This document shows positions 42,674-53,559 of a stretch of DNA of 64,000 bases, piece after piece; position 1 is the stretch's first letter; each line of letters starts with the position of its first letter. The stretch is taken from assembly GCF_001661265.1 (NCBI RefSeq), contig NW_017567002.1:248001-312000 (forward strand), given 5' to 3'. Below the pieces are notes generated by a model that worked only from the letters and a program-made list of their open reading frames with translations, had not been told where the DNA came from and did not search any database. Source of the DNA: Saitoella complicata NRRL Y-17804 (Eukaryota; Ascomycota; Saitoellomycetes; Saitoellales; Saitoellaceae). The translations under genes and the position numbers were made by a program.

Positions 42674-45401
42674 GATCTGCTGGGTGTATATGGGTGTCTG
42701 TCGTTCGCTTGCTTGGCTGGTTATATAAGTGTTCGGGCTTACGGATGGATGGCCTGGACGACCAGGGCCGTTATTTATGTTCACATGGTCCGTAGTGCAG
42801 ATGGGGGTCCCTCGCGGCCGGACGCGACGTTTAGAGTTGCGGTGGAGTACGTCAAGTTGCAGCACCCATATGCCCGCTCGACCGGGGGAACCTCGTCCTC
42901 TGACGAAAGAGTGTATAGAAGACGTATCTTCCTTACAGGAGATTGTCCGCAATACAAGCTATTAGAATATACGCATAAGTGCTGGGATGGACTTGCGCAC
43001 GTTCTCAGCCGATTGCCGGGTGATCGATGTGCGCCGATACATCTACCGGTGACATTCTAAGGCGACCGTGCTTTTTGTTCTGCGGGAATTGGAACAAACG
43101 CAAGGCGGTCAGTTTGGTTCCCAACATGCCTCTGACATGTGGTCTCGGAGTTCGCGCCGGCCGTATATTGAAAGTTCAACTGCTATTGGTGAGCACCGCT
43201 GCCGTCCACTAATTGAGGGCCAATTCGAGGTGTTGTGCAGCCCACTCAAACTACACCTGCCGGACGTTGCACATCAAAAGGGGTTCTCATTTAATGCCCG
43301 ATGTTCTGCCGATCCGTTACAAGATCTCCCTCACTATATTTTCGCACGATTCTTCTTTCTGGCAATGATGCGGAAAGAGGCCGCGGTGGCCACTGCACAT
43401 TTTCTCCACACTCAAGTGAAGCGACCGAAAATGCGATGGTTGTTGCATCAGTCATGTTGCAGTGAACGGCGAGAAAGAACGCGGTATAAAGTTGATGCCG
43501 TGCACATTGGGGGCTACTCTGCGAAGTGCCCCGTTCTGTTTTCAAATAGCATGTAAACGGTCATGGAACTTACAGACTACCCAGTCTGTAAACCAGCACT
43601 AGATAGCAGGTAAATTACACAGAAGCGATCACGTAAATTACACACTACATATGTAGGACTTGGCTCTAGGGACTCGGCGCTCGTGGGTTTTATACGAGCG
43701 TCCATTCATACAGACGATGGGTGCGTTGTTGGGGAGGAGGCTATACAATGGAGGAATGCTGCACGATGGAGGAAGGAGGTACTGATGTAGGAAACTAGAC
43801 AGCGTCTATAGGGAATACACGAGTTCTGCCCCAAACGTGAACAGGGCCGTTCCGGAACAGGCCAACCCCAAAATCACCACAAGCTTAAATTGTAGCTGCC
43901 CCCACCCTGTGCCCACCACCACACAACACCACCAGAGTGAAGAATTTCCAGAAATCCCAAACGAAATTGTGAATTACATTCCTTGATATCATCATGGATT
44001 AAGCCCAATAACGAGGTCATGGATCACTGTCAAGAAAAAAAAAGTCCCAACAAAATGCGTGAGAAAATTGCAAAAACAACACCTCTATGCTTCGAAAGAT
44101 TGAAGGCTATACACAACTGTTCTCATGTATTTTACCCAGAGGGCCAACTGCTATATATAAACATAATTAACCTACGTGAAGTTCTAAATGATGTCATATG
44201 ATGTTATGTATGTGTCACGATATCATCTTGATTGATTGTTATGGTTTAATGCATCGCTGTGTTATGGTTGTGCACGCTAGTGTGCATATCCGCTGGAACA
44301 TTCTCACGCCTTTGAAAATTCCCAAAAATTCCCAAGCCCCCTCGTAGGGACATGTATTCGTGAGCGGCATAGGTCAAGCAAGCACAGGTGAAGGAGATTC
44401 TTCTGTGTAAGATTGAGCTTGGGCCGATATTCTGAGTCATGCGGCTATGTTTCCACCTATTATAGCTATCAGAATACTCAAAATAAACCTTGGGCTCTTT
44501 TATTTGGTAATCTCGCTCTTACCGCCTCATATAACCGTGAATGTCCCCGCACACTCTTTCGCATCTTCCATGATCCATTATGGGATTAAGGCCAACGGCA
44601 TCAAGGACTATTCAAAAACAGATCATGGATTATAGCAATTGGTATCGTCGATTATCATAGATTTTGCCAAAAAGAAATCATGGATTAAGCCAATTCAAAT
44701 TGCGGTTTGGTCCCGTTTGAAAATCCACAATCGAGAAACTATGAATTTAACGAGATTTTGTAATCAATGATTTCTGCGACCGTAGCGTGCGTGTCTGGCA
44801 TATGATCCTAAATGGATACTGTGTTCTGTCCATGCTTCCGAAGATGATTGCAAGCTCCCGTTGATTACATGACGGCACAGCATTCCCAGTTAGCACATAT
44901 GACTAATATTCGCAACCGCACAATGACCTCAACGCTCAGAGAATTTCCATGAAACTTACTATATGCTCAGGGAAATTCCTTGAGATGATGATTGAATTGA
45001 CATATCATGGAGTTTGCAAGTCAGGAATTTCTCACAATAGTTCTCAAGGAAGATCCACGATAGCTATAGGTGTCAGGGAAAATCCATGACAAGCGCCGGG
45101 CCATGAAGTTCGAGAGATCACTAAACTGTAATACCTCATCGATGAGTAATCTAGCAGTGTTATACCATGCGTAGGTGTAGCTATCTATGATCCAGGCAGG
45201 CCTTCAACGGAGGATCCCTTCTTCAAGGGGGCGGCTTTGTACACATTGTTCCAACAACTCGCCTTATATTCAACGTCAATCCATTCATGCAGATTACCTG
45301 GAGGTCTGGTATCCACGACACAGTGTTTGCCGCTTCTGAGTTGTGTGGGGAGATCGCATCCTATGTGAGCAAGGGAGAGGTAGGTTGGTGCTCCGTGCAA
45401 A
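42674..45401. other. Gene-poor, AT-rich stretch with decayed repeats
   Basis: No convincing gene. The first 400 bp upstream of the acetyltransferase are GC-rich and probably its promoter; a 160-residue open frame near 43068-43556 has no recognisable motif. From about 43560 the sequence becomes AT-rich with degenerate recurring words: TCATGGATTAAGCC near 43992 and 44678, a related GGGATTAAGGCC near 44583, and AAATTACAC twice near 43612 and 43636. These look like remnants of old repeats. Confidence 0.5.
44935..45089. repeat. Four degenerate copies of a CAG(A/G)GAAATTCC-type motif
   Basis: Copies start at 44935 (CTCAGAGAATTTCCATGA), 44966 (CTCAGGGAAATTCCTTGA), 45020 (GTCAGGAATTTCTCA) and 45072 (GTCAGGGAAAATCCATGA), spaced 31, 54 and 52 bp apart. 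The core CAGRGAAWWTCC is partly palindromic. It may be a decayed minisatellite or repeated binding site in non-coding DNA. Confidence 0.45.
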
Positions 45402-46546
45402 CCCTACAAGCCCCCCGAATTCGAGTGTCACGAATACCTGATTCGTGATTGCGCAAATATGGAATAACATATTCCACTCCCAGCAAAGGCACTCGAATAA
45501 GTCATTCAACTGTACAAGTACACACGAATAAAGTCGGAAAGCATTCAAGTAGAGTGGAATTCCTAGTGTCCGGGTTTGGATCGTGAGGTTGGCTAAATTT
45601 CATGGGTCTTCGATGGATCGACGAGGAGCAATGGTCTTTAGTGGCGGTTCTTCGGCCTACGCCTCTCGAGAGTGACATGTGAGCACTGAGTGCTGATGCG
45701 CTGGCAAATTTCACCAACTCCTCAGCACCAACCAGGAACACACCACCATCAACGTCTCAATCTCCCTGGGTGTGTCACGGCTGACTGACGAAAGCATTAA
45801 ATTCTACGCCTCCCTGGTCCTCTCCCCTCTGTTCTCCCAATGCTATGACTTGTATCGTTCAACCCAAACTGGGCACATGATAGCTGTTGCTGAAAGGTTA
45901 ACATGATGGTTATTTAATCTCGACACTCTTTCTTGGTGTCTCCTCTTATTCGGGTGAGTCCCGCACTTTGTTGACAGCAACAGTAAAACGACTACTCATT
46001 GGGTTTTACTAACCCACCCTGACCTAATGGCAATGAAGGTTCGTGGTAGGAAACAGCCTGGAAAGAAGACCTTGCGCACTTCAGGGGCATCAAATCGATA
46101 TACGTCCAATCGCAGTTTCCAAGATGATCCGGAGTTTGACATTGACGATGATGATGATGAAGACGATGAACTTATTTCGACTGAGTAGACAAAGGAGAGA
46201 TGAGAGAAAGCGTCATGGCATGCATATGTGTGTTGACAGTGGAAATTGAGGCAAGGTTGGGCTTCTGAAATTCTCGGGTCTTATTTAAGTGTCAACAATA
46301 TGAATGGGCCTAGATTGATGACCTGTGATAGATGGGACCAATGAGCCACACGTCTGTGCAGTGTGCAGTCATGAGGTAGAATATTATAACAGTGTAGTGT
46401 TGGTAAATCGTAAAAAAAGAAATTCTACTTCCAAGACGAATTGCCAATTCAGATTGCGCCCAGAATATCCCACTAACTCGAATAACTCTATTCGTGATAC
46501 TGGATAATTTTATTCGTGTTTGGTAGAGTTTGGGGGTCTCGTAGGG
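45402..46546. mobile_element. Candidate non-autonomous DNA transposon with imperfect terminal inverted repeats
   Basis: The left end reads CCCTACAAGCCCCCCGAATT and the reverse complement of the right end reads CCCTACGAGACCCCCAAACT, matching at 16 of the first 20 positions. Inside both ends the words CACGAATA and CTCGAATA recur in both orientations (45432, 45493, 45527; 46479, 46491, 46512), the kind of subterminal repeats that bind transposases. The span is 1145 bp. The hexamer CCGTGC occurs close to both ends outside the element (45393-45398 and 46553-46558) and may be a target-site duplication if the true ends extend a few bases. No transposase domain is recognisable, so it is probably non-autonomous. 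The superfamily is not decidable. Confidence 0.5.
46027..46188 (+). CDS. Small open frame with acidic tail inside the inverted-repeat element
   Basis: A 53-residue frame begins MAMKVRGRKQPGKKTLRTSG and ends in PEFDIDDDDDEDDELISTE, a basic N-terminus followed by a strongly acidic end. It could be the last exon of a spliced passenger gene, since GTTAAC and CAATGAAG splice-like sites flank it, or chance. No family is recognised. The opposite-charge layout recalls nuclear or chromatin proteins, which is only a compositional remark. Confidence 0.2.
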   Translation: MAMKVRGRKQPGKKTLRTSGASNRYTSNRSFQDDPEFDIDDDDDEDDELISTE

Positions 46547-47612
46547 AAAGGCCCGTGCGAAGATCACCACTTCCCCAAAGGACATCTCACGGACCGCAAT
46601 GCCATGCAGGTCAAATGTATCCAGTGTATACATGATGATGTTGAGATTCGAGTATTGTCGCTCTTGCGCTGCCCAGCAGCAGACCCAGCAACGACACCGC
46701 AGTTTGCAAGCTGATTTTTGGAAAAGTCGTGGGTTGTATGTAGTCCATGATTTCCATTTTTCAGTATAAGCTAGAGGCTCGTCTAGAACTTCCGCGCAAA
46801 TCATAATCCACAACGCTGCATGTAATCGATGTGTAATCCCAGATAAATCCACAATTTCGACATGGATCACACACGCGCCTGACAAGATTCGGGTTCAATG
46901 CACGTATTTTACTTTTGTAGGGCCAAGATCGGGTAATAAAGCGAATCTCCTTAGGCAACGGCCTATGGATTTTCAACTAGGCAGTGTCACGGATTACGCA
47001 TTCGTCATGCATATCGAAAGCCATCTTGGCAAACCCAAGACAAATCGCGGATCACAATCCCTCACAATTGCTTTAATAGTACTGTGCCTCCCTACAAAGT
47101 AGATAATCATAAATTGAACACGATTTCTCTTAGGCAAGTACGTGATCCACATCGATCTCCTGGCTTTTGCTGACATCCTGAGGTATAGGAACGTAATTAT
47201 TGTTACTGTAGCTCTATCAGGATAAACAGAGTACAATATTTTTACCTGGTGATCTTGCTTTTTGTCTTGATAATACTGCATTTTTCTGCCATTTTTCTAG
47301 GGATGGACCCTATTTATCACGGATTATGCTGAACCATATTACGGATTACGCTGAATCATATCGTGCTTTTGATCCTGTAATTCATGCATTTCACGAACGT
47401 AGGGCAAAATCGCATGCGTTCCAGTCCACTGCCTTATGATCTCGTGGAATTCGATCTCACAATACATATTCATGAGAATCATCGATTTCATCCGATGGGT
47501 TGCTTGTAGGCCAACTACGAAGGACGTTATGAGATGGGGGTAAAAGATTTGGACTTCGGCATTTTCTGGGACAATTCGTATTGAGAGGGCTTGAGCACCT
47601 CTAAGCTTTGTT
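46547..47612. other. AT-rich intergenic stretch with a 22 bp tandem duplication
   Basis: No gene seen in about 1.07 kb. At 47319-47340 and 47341-47362 a 22 bp unit (ACGGATTATGCTGAACCATATT and its neighbour) occurs twice in tandem with three differences, all C/T transitions. Related words (CACGGATTACGCATT near 46988, GCGGATCACAATCC near 47048) recur nearby, so the stretch appears to be built from an old repeat. Confidence 0.45.
47319..47362. repeat. Tandem duplication of a 22 bp unit
   Basis: Two adjacent units beginning ACGGATTAYGCTGAA differ at three positions, each a C/T transition, which would fit old C-to-T mutation of duplicated DNA as in repeat-induced point mutation. Two copies are too few for a firm statement. 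Confidence 0.5.
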
Positions 47613-48753
47613 CTAACAACCAAGCCCTTTCGCGGCATCAAATGGCTCAGTCTGTTCGTTGTCAACTGCACCGAAATCAGGAATGTAATAGATGGGGTCC
47701 GTCTTTGTGTATGAGAAGCCGATTTTGACTTCCGAGAACCGATGAGCAGGAGGCACATTAATGCGTGAACTGTCCACCGGAACCTGATTTGTTGAGTCGA
47801 GCTGACTAAATCCGAGCGGAAACTGGTATCCCTCGGGACTGTCCTTTGGGCAGACGGATTTCCGAGTGTTTGGTGGTGTTTCGGGAGGATAATCCTCGCT
47901 AGCCAATTTCAATGGTGACATGTTTGGCAGACGTGGTAAGCGTGGCAACTTGAAGAACTCATCATAATACGGCTGTCGCCCTGCACATGAAAGCCCCTGT
48001 TAGCGGAATTTGCTGGCATACCTTCATCAAACCTACTGGATGGTCCTCTTTGCTCTCGCTTCGCTGTGGCCGTTTCCGTAGTCGAGTACCAAGTCCAGCA
48101 ATTATAAGAAAACGTTGCACTGAACAGGGCAAACTGGAAAGATGCGAAAACCACGGCAGCCTCTGCAAGAGCCGTGTTAGTGACCTGAAGGATCTTGGAA
48201 CGCAGACATACGGTCGGCTCGGCAAGAAGTGACAACGTATTGTTTGAAGAGGATTAGTCCGGCCGCTTGTTGTTTGTCGGAAGAGGTAGAAATCGAACAG
48301 GAGGATGCTAATCGAGACGCCAAGGCGATGAAGCTGGTCCTGTCCTCAGCACAGCGACAAGTACCTTTCGGAGCTAACATACCCAGCGAGATAAAACAAG
48401 CATGTCAGAGCCTCGGCAGGAAGTGCCAGCAGGTAATTGAACCACAAGTTGTTACTTAATTGGTTTGAGGCCATGATGAGGTCTGTGTCCACACGTCAGA
48501 GCCAGTCGAAATCGGCAGTGAATGCTTGGAAGCGTACATGCGAGTGCGAACACGGTCCACACACCCTGGGCACAATTGTCAGTTCAACAACGTCCACCGA
48601 GCATACAGGCCCACCGACAGCAAAAAGTAAGACTGTCACGCGTCCATTAGATCCCACTGCAGATGATACAGCTCCAGCAATGATGATAATGACTGCAAAG
48701 AGGGCTTGAATGCACCGTACAAGCGTGAGAAGGCGACCACGGGTAAAGCGCAT
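47613..48753 (-). CDS. MARVEL-like tetraspan membrane protein with proline-rich cytosolic tail
   Basis: Five exons: 48753-48615, 48482-48383, 48339-48212, 48162-48022 and 47980-47613, giving 291 residues. Hydrophobic spans are seen at CIQALFAVIIIIAGAV and FNYLLALPAEALTCLFYLAG, at least one more near TSFIALASRLASS, and AAVVFASFQFALFSATFSYN ending WTWY. The last step, a Cys/Asp pair (CRAD) before an Ala-rich span, is the usual layout of fungal MARVEL proteins, which sit in plasma-membrane domains such as eisosomes. The remaining 140 residues are a Pro/Lys-rich tail with LPRLPRLPNMSP and YIPDFGAVDNE. The first intron (132 bp) may hide an additional exon, so the first two spans are less certain than the rest. 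Confidence 0.6.
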
Positions 48754-49003
48754 CGCGATGTTCAAAGAGCAAGGAGCAGAAAAAAGAAGGTATCCTGGCG
48801 AATGAATGCTGTCCTTGGTGTAGCACTTTCAGTTGGTAACTCCCGTCCTCATGACCGCCCCGATTTAGACACGCATCAAACAGGGGATAGAGCGCGCACG
48901 GCTGATACGCGCACGCACTGACCGCCCCGGGCCCAGCTACAGTCGAGTATAGGCCAGAACATCAATACAACACAAAGTCCATCCCTTGGTCAACGAAGAA
49001 AAA

Positions 49004-49521
49004 ATGTCTGCCGAAGAACAGAAGACCACCATTCAGGCCCAGAAGCCCGACGAGACTGCGTGAGTCGTCCCCGTTGTTACGCACTTGACCGTCGCTGACC
49101 TGGCTCTACGTGTGTTAGTGCCGCTCCCGCTGCCGCCGACAAGGGAAAGGCTGTCGACATCCCTAACTTCGAGGACGAGGAGTTGGAGGAAGAAGAAAGC
49201 GAGGACGAGAATGTCGATGAGAGCATGCAAGTTGAGGAAGATGGTGAGAACGCACCTACGTCACGCGTCGTTGGTTCAGGCCTGGATGACTCGGGCTAAC
49301 GACTGTTGCAGAAGAGGAAGAGGAGGATGACCTCGCCGAGATTGACACTTCCAACATTATCTCTGGCGGTCGCAGGACCAGGGGTAAGCAGATTGACTAC
49401 ACCAAGGAAGCCGCCAACCAGCCTGCTGCCGAGGACGAGGAAGGTAAGATAATCCCTTTCACTCTGCAATCGCTATGTCTAACTGTACGTAGATGACGAG
49501 GACTTCGAGATGGCCGAGTAA
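49004..49521 (+). CDS. CHZ1: Histone H2A.Z-H2B chaperone CHZ1
   Basis: Four exons: 49004-49059, 49119-49243, 49312-49443 and 49493-49521, giving 113 residues. Acidic runs (EDEELEEEESEDE, EEEEEDDLAE) flank the CHZ motif, read here as EIDTSNIISGGRRTRGKQID, the segment that wraps the H2A.Z-H2B dimer. The protein ends DEDFEMAE. Chz1 delivers H2A.Z-H2B to the SWR1 complex for nucleosome exchange. The length and disorder-like composition fit the family. It diverges from the tetraspan gene across about 250 bp. Confidence 0.93.
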
Positions 49522-49621
49522 ACAGTAGCATACGCGACTCGGTGTAGGAGGGGAAAGTCAGCTACTTTTGACGTGGAATTTTGCTTAAAGAACTAGCTAA
49601 GGCGCAACAAAGAAACCATCT

Positions 49622-50447
49622 TTACATCTCCTCATCACTGTCACTCAGAGAAATTTCTTCCTCTGGAAAGTCACCCACCTCGAGATTGGTTGGTCTGACA
49701 AATGCCCCATAACCTCTTGGTGCTTCGAAGTATCTGACGCCGGCGATCGAGCCGTCATTCTTTCCAACAGGTTCATCATACCGCACGCCTACCCAAAGTC
49801 CGCCTTGTGGGATCTCGATGACCTCACCAATGAATTGCACGACGCCCCGACGGTCACCGTTGACCTGGCACCTTTTGCCAATGGCGATTTCTCTTTCTTG
49901 AATTTCCGCTGCATATTGTTCTTGCTTGGATGCAATCTCCTGTTCACGTGCTGGGTCGAACCGACCCAATTGGTTCCTCTTCTTCCATGCTAGGACAGAA
50001 TCCGTGCGTGATTCATAGTCTTCGTAGTCCATCTCGAATTTCTCTACTGCAGAAACATCGGTGTAGTTTGCTCGTGCACCCGCCGGCCGAGTATCGTCAA
50101 CCTGTTCAATACCAGTTTTAACCGCTGATGCACCCGCACATATCCGGAAAACGTACGTTCAGAATACCATAAGGCGCGAATTGGAGTTCATCCAAAGTCA
50201 CCGCATCCTCGTTATTGGCAGATACCGCAATAGGCGGGGCTGACTCGGTAGCCCTAAACGTGATGTTCTGGTATCCGGCGGGGATTCCACAAACAGGCTC
50301 GAGACGTGCTACCAGAGAAGTCAATGACACCGTCCTGAACAATGCAGACCTTTTCATACCTCTCAACTGTGTGATAGTCCACGAGAGGGAGATCTTGCGC
50401 TCCGAAGACGCATTGTACGAGGTCACATGAACGGAAATGTCTGCCAT
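49622..50447 (-). CDS. Tubulin-fol­ding cofactor B (CAP-Gly protein, Alp11 type)
   Basis: Exons 50447-50157 and 50101-49622, giving 256 residues. The N-terminal 90 residues form a ubiquitin-like domain (MADISVHVTSYNASSERKIS). A helical linker carries YEDYESRTDSVLAWKKRNQL. The CAP-Gly domain spans about 170-235: GKRCQVNGDRRGVVQFIGEV, GLWVGVRYDEPVGKNDGS and GVRYFEAPRGYGAFVRP with the Gly-Asn-like GKNDG loop. The end SDSDEEM matches the acidic DE(I/M) tail of TBCB. It captures alpha-tubulin after the CCT chaperonin and, with cofactor E, manages tubulin dimers. It diverges from the Hook adaptor gene across 369 bp. Confidence 0.93.
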
Positions 50448-50816
50448 TTTGAATTGAATGCGATTGATTTATGACGAAGCTCGGAGGCCGATCGGACGTT
50501 TGTTTTTGACTGTTTGCATGCCCAACGATGGCTACGGCATAGCCCTATCGATAACGCCCACGAAATACAATACAATACGTAACGAAAAGTGAGCGTGAAG
50601 GGACACTCGAAGGTTTGCTTGTTTGTCAAAACGAAAAGCCTTCGTTTTCATTGCAGGATATTGTGACTTTCTAAATTGACAAAACCTACAACACCCCTTA
50701 ATTCATTGCAGGGCAAAGCAGGAAGGCATGTGGGGTACAGCCGACGGTGGTGTACGTGAAGCTGAAGCATTCAGGACTCCAATTACAACGGCACAGTTGG
50801 AGCAGGTATAAGTCTG
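50448..50816. other. Shared upstream region of TBCB and the Hook adaptor
   Basis: The 369 bp between the two divergent start codons hold no gene. Promoters for both microtubule-related genes must lie here. Confidence 0.5.
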
Positions 50817-53559
50817 ATGTCAGAAGCGTCAATTGATGCTGCTCTTGTTGCGTGGGTCAATACCTTTGGGTTCACCGGTGCCGACAGCATACAGACCTTG
50901 GACGACCTCGCCGACGGTGTCATACTTTCGAGACTCCTCCAAGACATAGACAATGATAGCTATTTCAAGGGCCTCGACCAGCCTACAGCACAGTCACACG
51001 ATCCGTCGAATTGGGTATTGCGCTGGAACTATCTGAAACGGCTTTTTCGTGATCTTGAGCGTTACTACACGGAAGTGCTTGGGCAGCCACCATTCGCTGC
51101 TGCTTATCTGCCAAACCTTAGCATGTTGGCGAAGGATGCAAATGTAGCCGAGATCAGGAAGCTGATGAGTCTCGCTGTCGTCGCTGCGGTGCAATCGGAG
51201 AAGCGTGAGAACTACGTCAAGAAGATACAAACTTTGAGCAGTGAGCAGCAGACAGCGTTGATGGTTGAGCTCAGCCAGGTGAGCATTATCTGACGGTATA
51301 TAGAGATAGCACTGACATTTATAGATAATGAGAGATAGCAACGTGGAAGATAATGAAGTCGACCCTTCAAAGTCAACAGTGTTCGAGTGAGTACCCGAGG
51401 TCCCGGCAGACAAGCCGGTTCAATGCTGAAACGCCTACAGTGATGAGTACGCAGAAACTACGGAAAAGGTTTCGGAGCTTCAAGAGCAGAAGGACGCCCT
51501 CGAGAGGGCTTATGGCGAACTGAAGAAGGAACACCAGGATTTGCAAGTTGATCACGTAAGACAATGATTACCACAAGTTCGGCTCCATATATGCGTATGT
51601 ACTAACGAGACGTATGGTAGGCCGCACTGTTGGAGCACTGGACCGACACACACAGCAAGTTGGAGACCTCTGAACAGACAGTACAGACTCTGACGTTACG
51701 AGCGAACATAAATGCTCAGCGAGAACTTGACCAACTGCGGGATGAACTGTGCGTATCGGCGGAATTGTCAGCATTTTACGCCTACTGACAACTGTCACAG
51801 ACAAGTACTGGAGCCAAGATTGGCAGAGAAAGAGACCGAAGCAAAGACGCAGCAAGCTCTTACTGATAGTCTTCGCAAGCAAGTCGGAGACCTGTCTCAG
51901 AAAGCCGAAGCAGCAAAAGCGCTACAGGATGAGCTTGACGAGTTGGTTCATGTGGCAGAGCAGGCCAAGAAGCAGGAGTCCACAATCGCAAAGTATAAGA
52001 AGAAGTTGAACGACATGTCCGAACTTGAGCAGCAGTTGAAGGTACGGTGAGATTATCCTAATAAGCGATAACAACTGACGTTGCTGTAGAGTCTGGAAGA
52101 TGAAAATGCGTCACTAACGCAACAAATTCAAGACACCAGTAACACTGATAAGTCACTACAGACCTACAAGGCCACATTTGCACAGCTCGAGGAAGAGAAG
52201 GCACAGGCTTTGTCAAGTATACATACCCTCAAAGATGAGTTGGAACGCGCACAGGACAAGATCCAAAGCATGATAGAGTCGAGCTCCAAGTCGGCCGCTG
52301 AAATATCGCTACTCCAGCAGAAGGTGCAAGAGATGGAGGCAGATCAGCACCCTGCTCCCGACAGCGAGAACGAGGACTTGGGGGAACTTGGTTTGGAGTT
52401 AGCAGGGACGTCAAAGACTCAGTTGAAGATCAAGATATCTCGTCTCGAACAGGAGCTGCGAAGATGGCGGTGTTCTGGTGCAAATGCTCAACCAGTCGAG
52501 GACGACAAAGACCTTCGGGCGCAATGCGTGCAACTACAACAGGAGAAGGCTTTGCTTGCGGAACAGCTGCACGGCCTTGTTACGCTAGAATCTGGCGGAA
52601 GGTCAGTCCGAAACCCTTTAACATTCATGAAAGTGGTCTCACAGGAACCGTAGTTTGGATCAGGTCGTAGATCTCCGAAAGCAGCTTTTACAAACCCAAC
52701 AAAACTTAGCAGCTGCGAAGATAGCGTTGCGCGATCTCACAGACTCGCTGGCGGCCCTTGAGCAAGAATTGTTCGAAGCAAAGACTGAGCGTGAGTGCCA
52801 TGCGCAATTTACTAGATTGTATCTAACCGTGCGAATTATAGTGAGTATGGTGGGAAAGGACGACTTGGAAGCCATCGTTATCTTGAAAGAAAGAAATTCA
52901 GCAAGAATAAAGGAAGTTGAAGGAAGCAGAAATGATCTTGCAAGGAAGGTTAGGGAGCTTGAGGTTGAATGCTTGCAACAAACGAGGTGTTTGAACGAAA
53001 TGTCGATTGATGACGCTCATCACAAGGTCAAGGGAGATCAGAGCAGGTAATGTGACATGCAATGATTCGTATACGGCAAACTAAACCCGGATTCAATAGC
53101 GACGTGCACGTTAAGGAAACCACACTTGAACGAGAGAATGCGAAATTACGGGAAAAGAAGAAGGTAATGCTGGATCAGTTGGAGCAGCTGCACAAGGCGT
53201 TGCAGTTGGCCAGGACTGATAGGGATCACTTGAAGGAGAAACTCGCGAGGGCAGTAGATGTACGTACTTGCCCGTCTTTATACAGTGATTTTGTATTAAT
53301 GTGCTACAGAACGATGAGTCGTCACAGCTTCGCGCCGAACTTTCGTCTGTCAAGCAAGAGAACAGACTTATTCACAGCGCCTACTATGACTTGGCTATGC
53401 GCATGTCGCAGAACAGCGTTGTTGTAGCCAGGGCGTCAGCTTCTCCAGCATCATGGCTTGCGCAACAGAGAAAGTTGCTCGATCGACAGTTTGAGGTAAG
53501 TACAAAGTCGGTGTCCCTCAACGCACGTAGCTAACTAAAACACTCAGAGGGGGCGTTGA
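50817..53559 (+). CDS. hookA: Hook-type dynein adaptor (HookA)
   Basis: Eleven exons: 50817-51278, 51325-51386, 51441-51555, 51621-51748, 51801-52041, 52090-52601, 52645-52790, 52842-53046, 53100-53259, 53310-53495 and 53548-53559, giving 742 residues. The N-terminal HOOK domain (about 5-155) starts ALVAWVNTFGFTGADSIQTL and includes DLADGVILSRLLQDID and SNWVLRWNYLKRLFRDLERY. Residues 165-700 are coiled coil with heptad Leu/Glu/Lys patterns. The end SWLAQQRKLLDRQFERGR is the HookA C-terminus, and its last four codons sit on a 12 bp exon. HookA links dynein-dynactin to early endosomes through the FTS-FHIP partners in hyphae. Ten introns, all phase-consistent, make it the most intron-rich gene here. 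Confidence 0.93.

Noticed and set aside
43068-43556. A 162-residue frame upstream of the carnitine acetyltransferase
   Set aside because: No ATG at its start, no recognisable motif, biased composition and no splice support.
42674-47612. CRISPR array or prophage
   Set aside because: This is eukaryotic DNA with spliceosomal introns; repeats here are few, degenerate and irregularly spaced.
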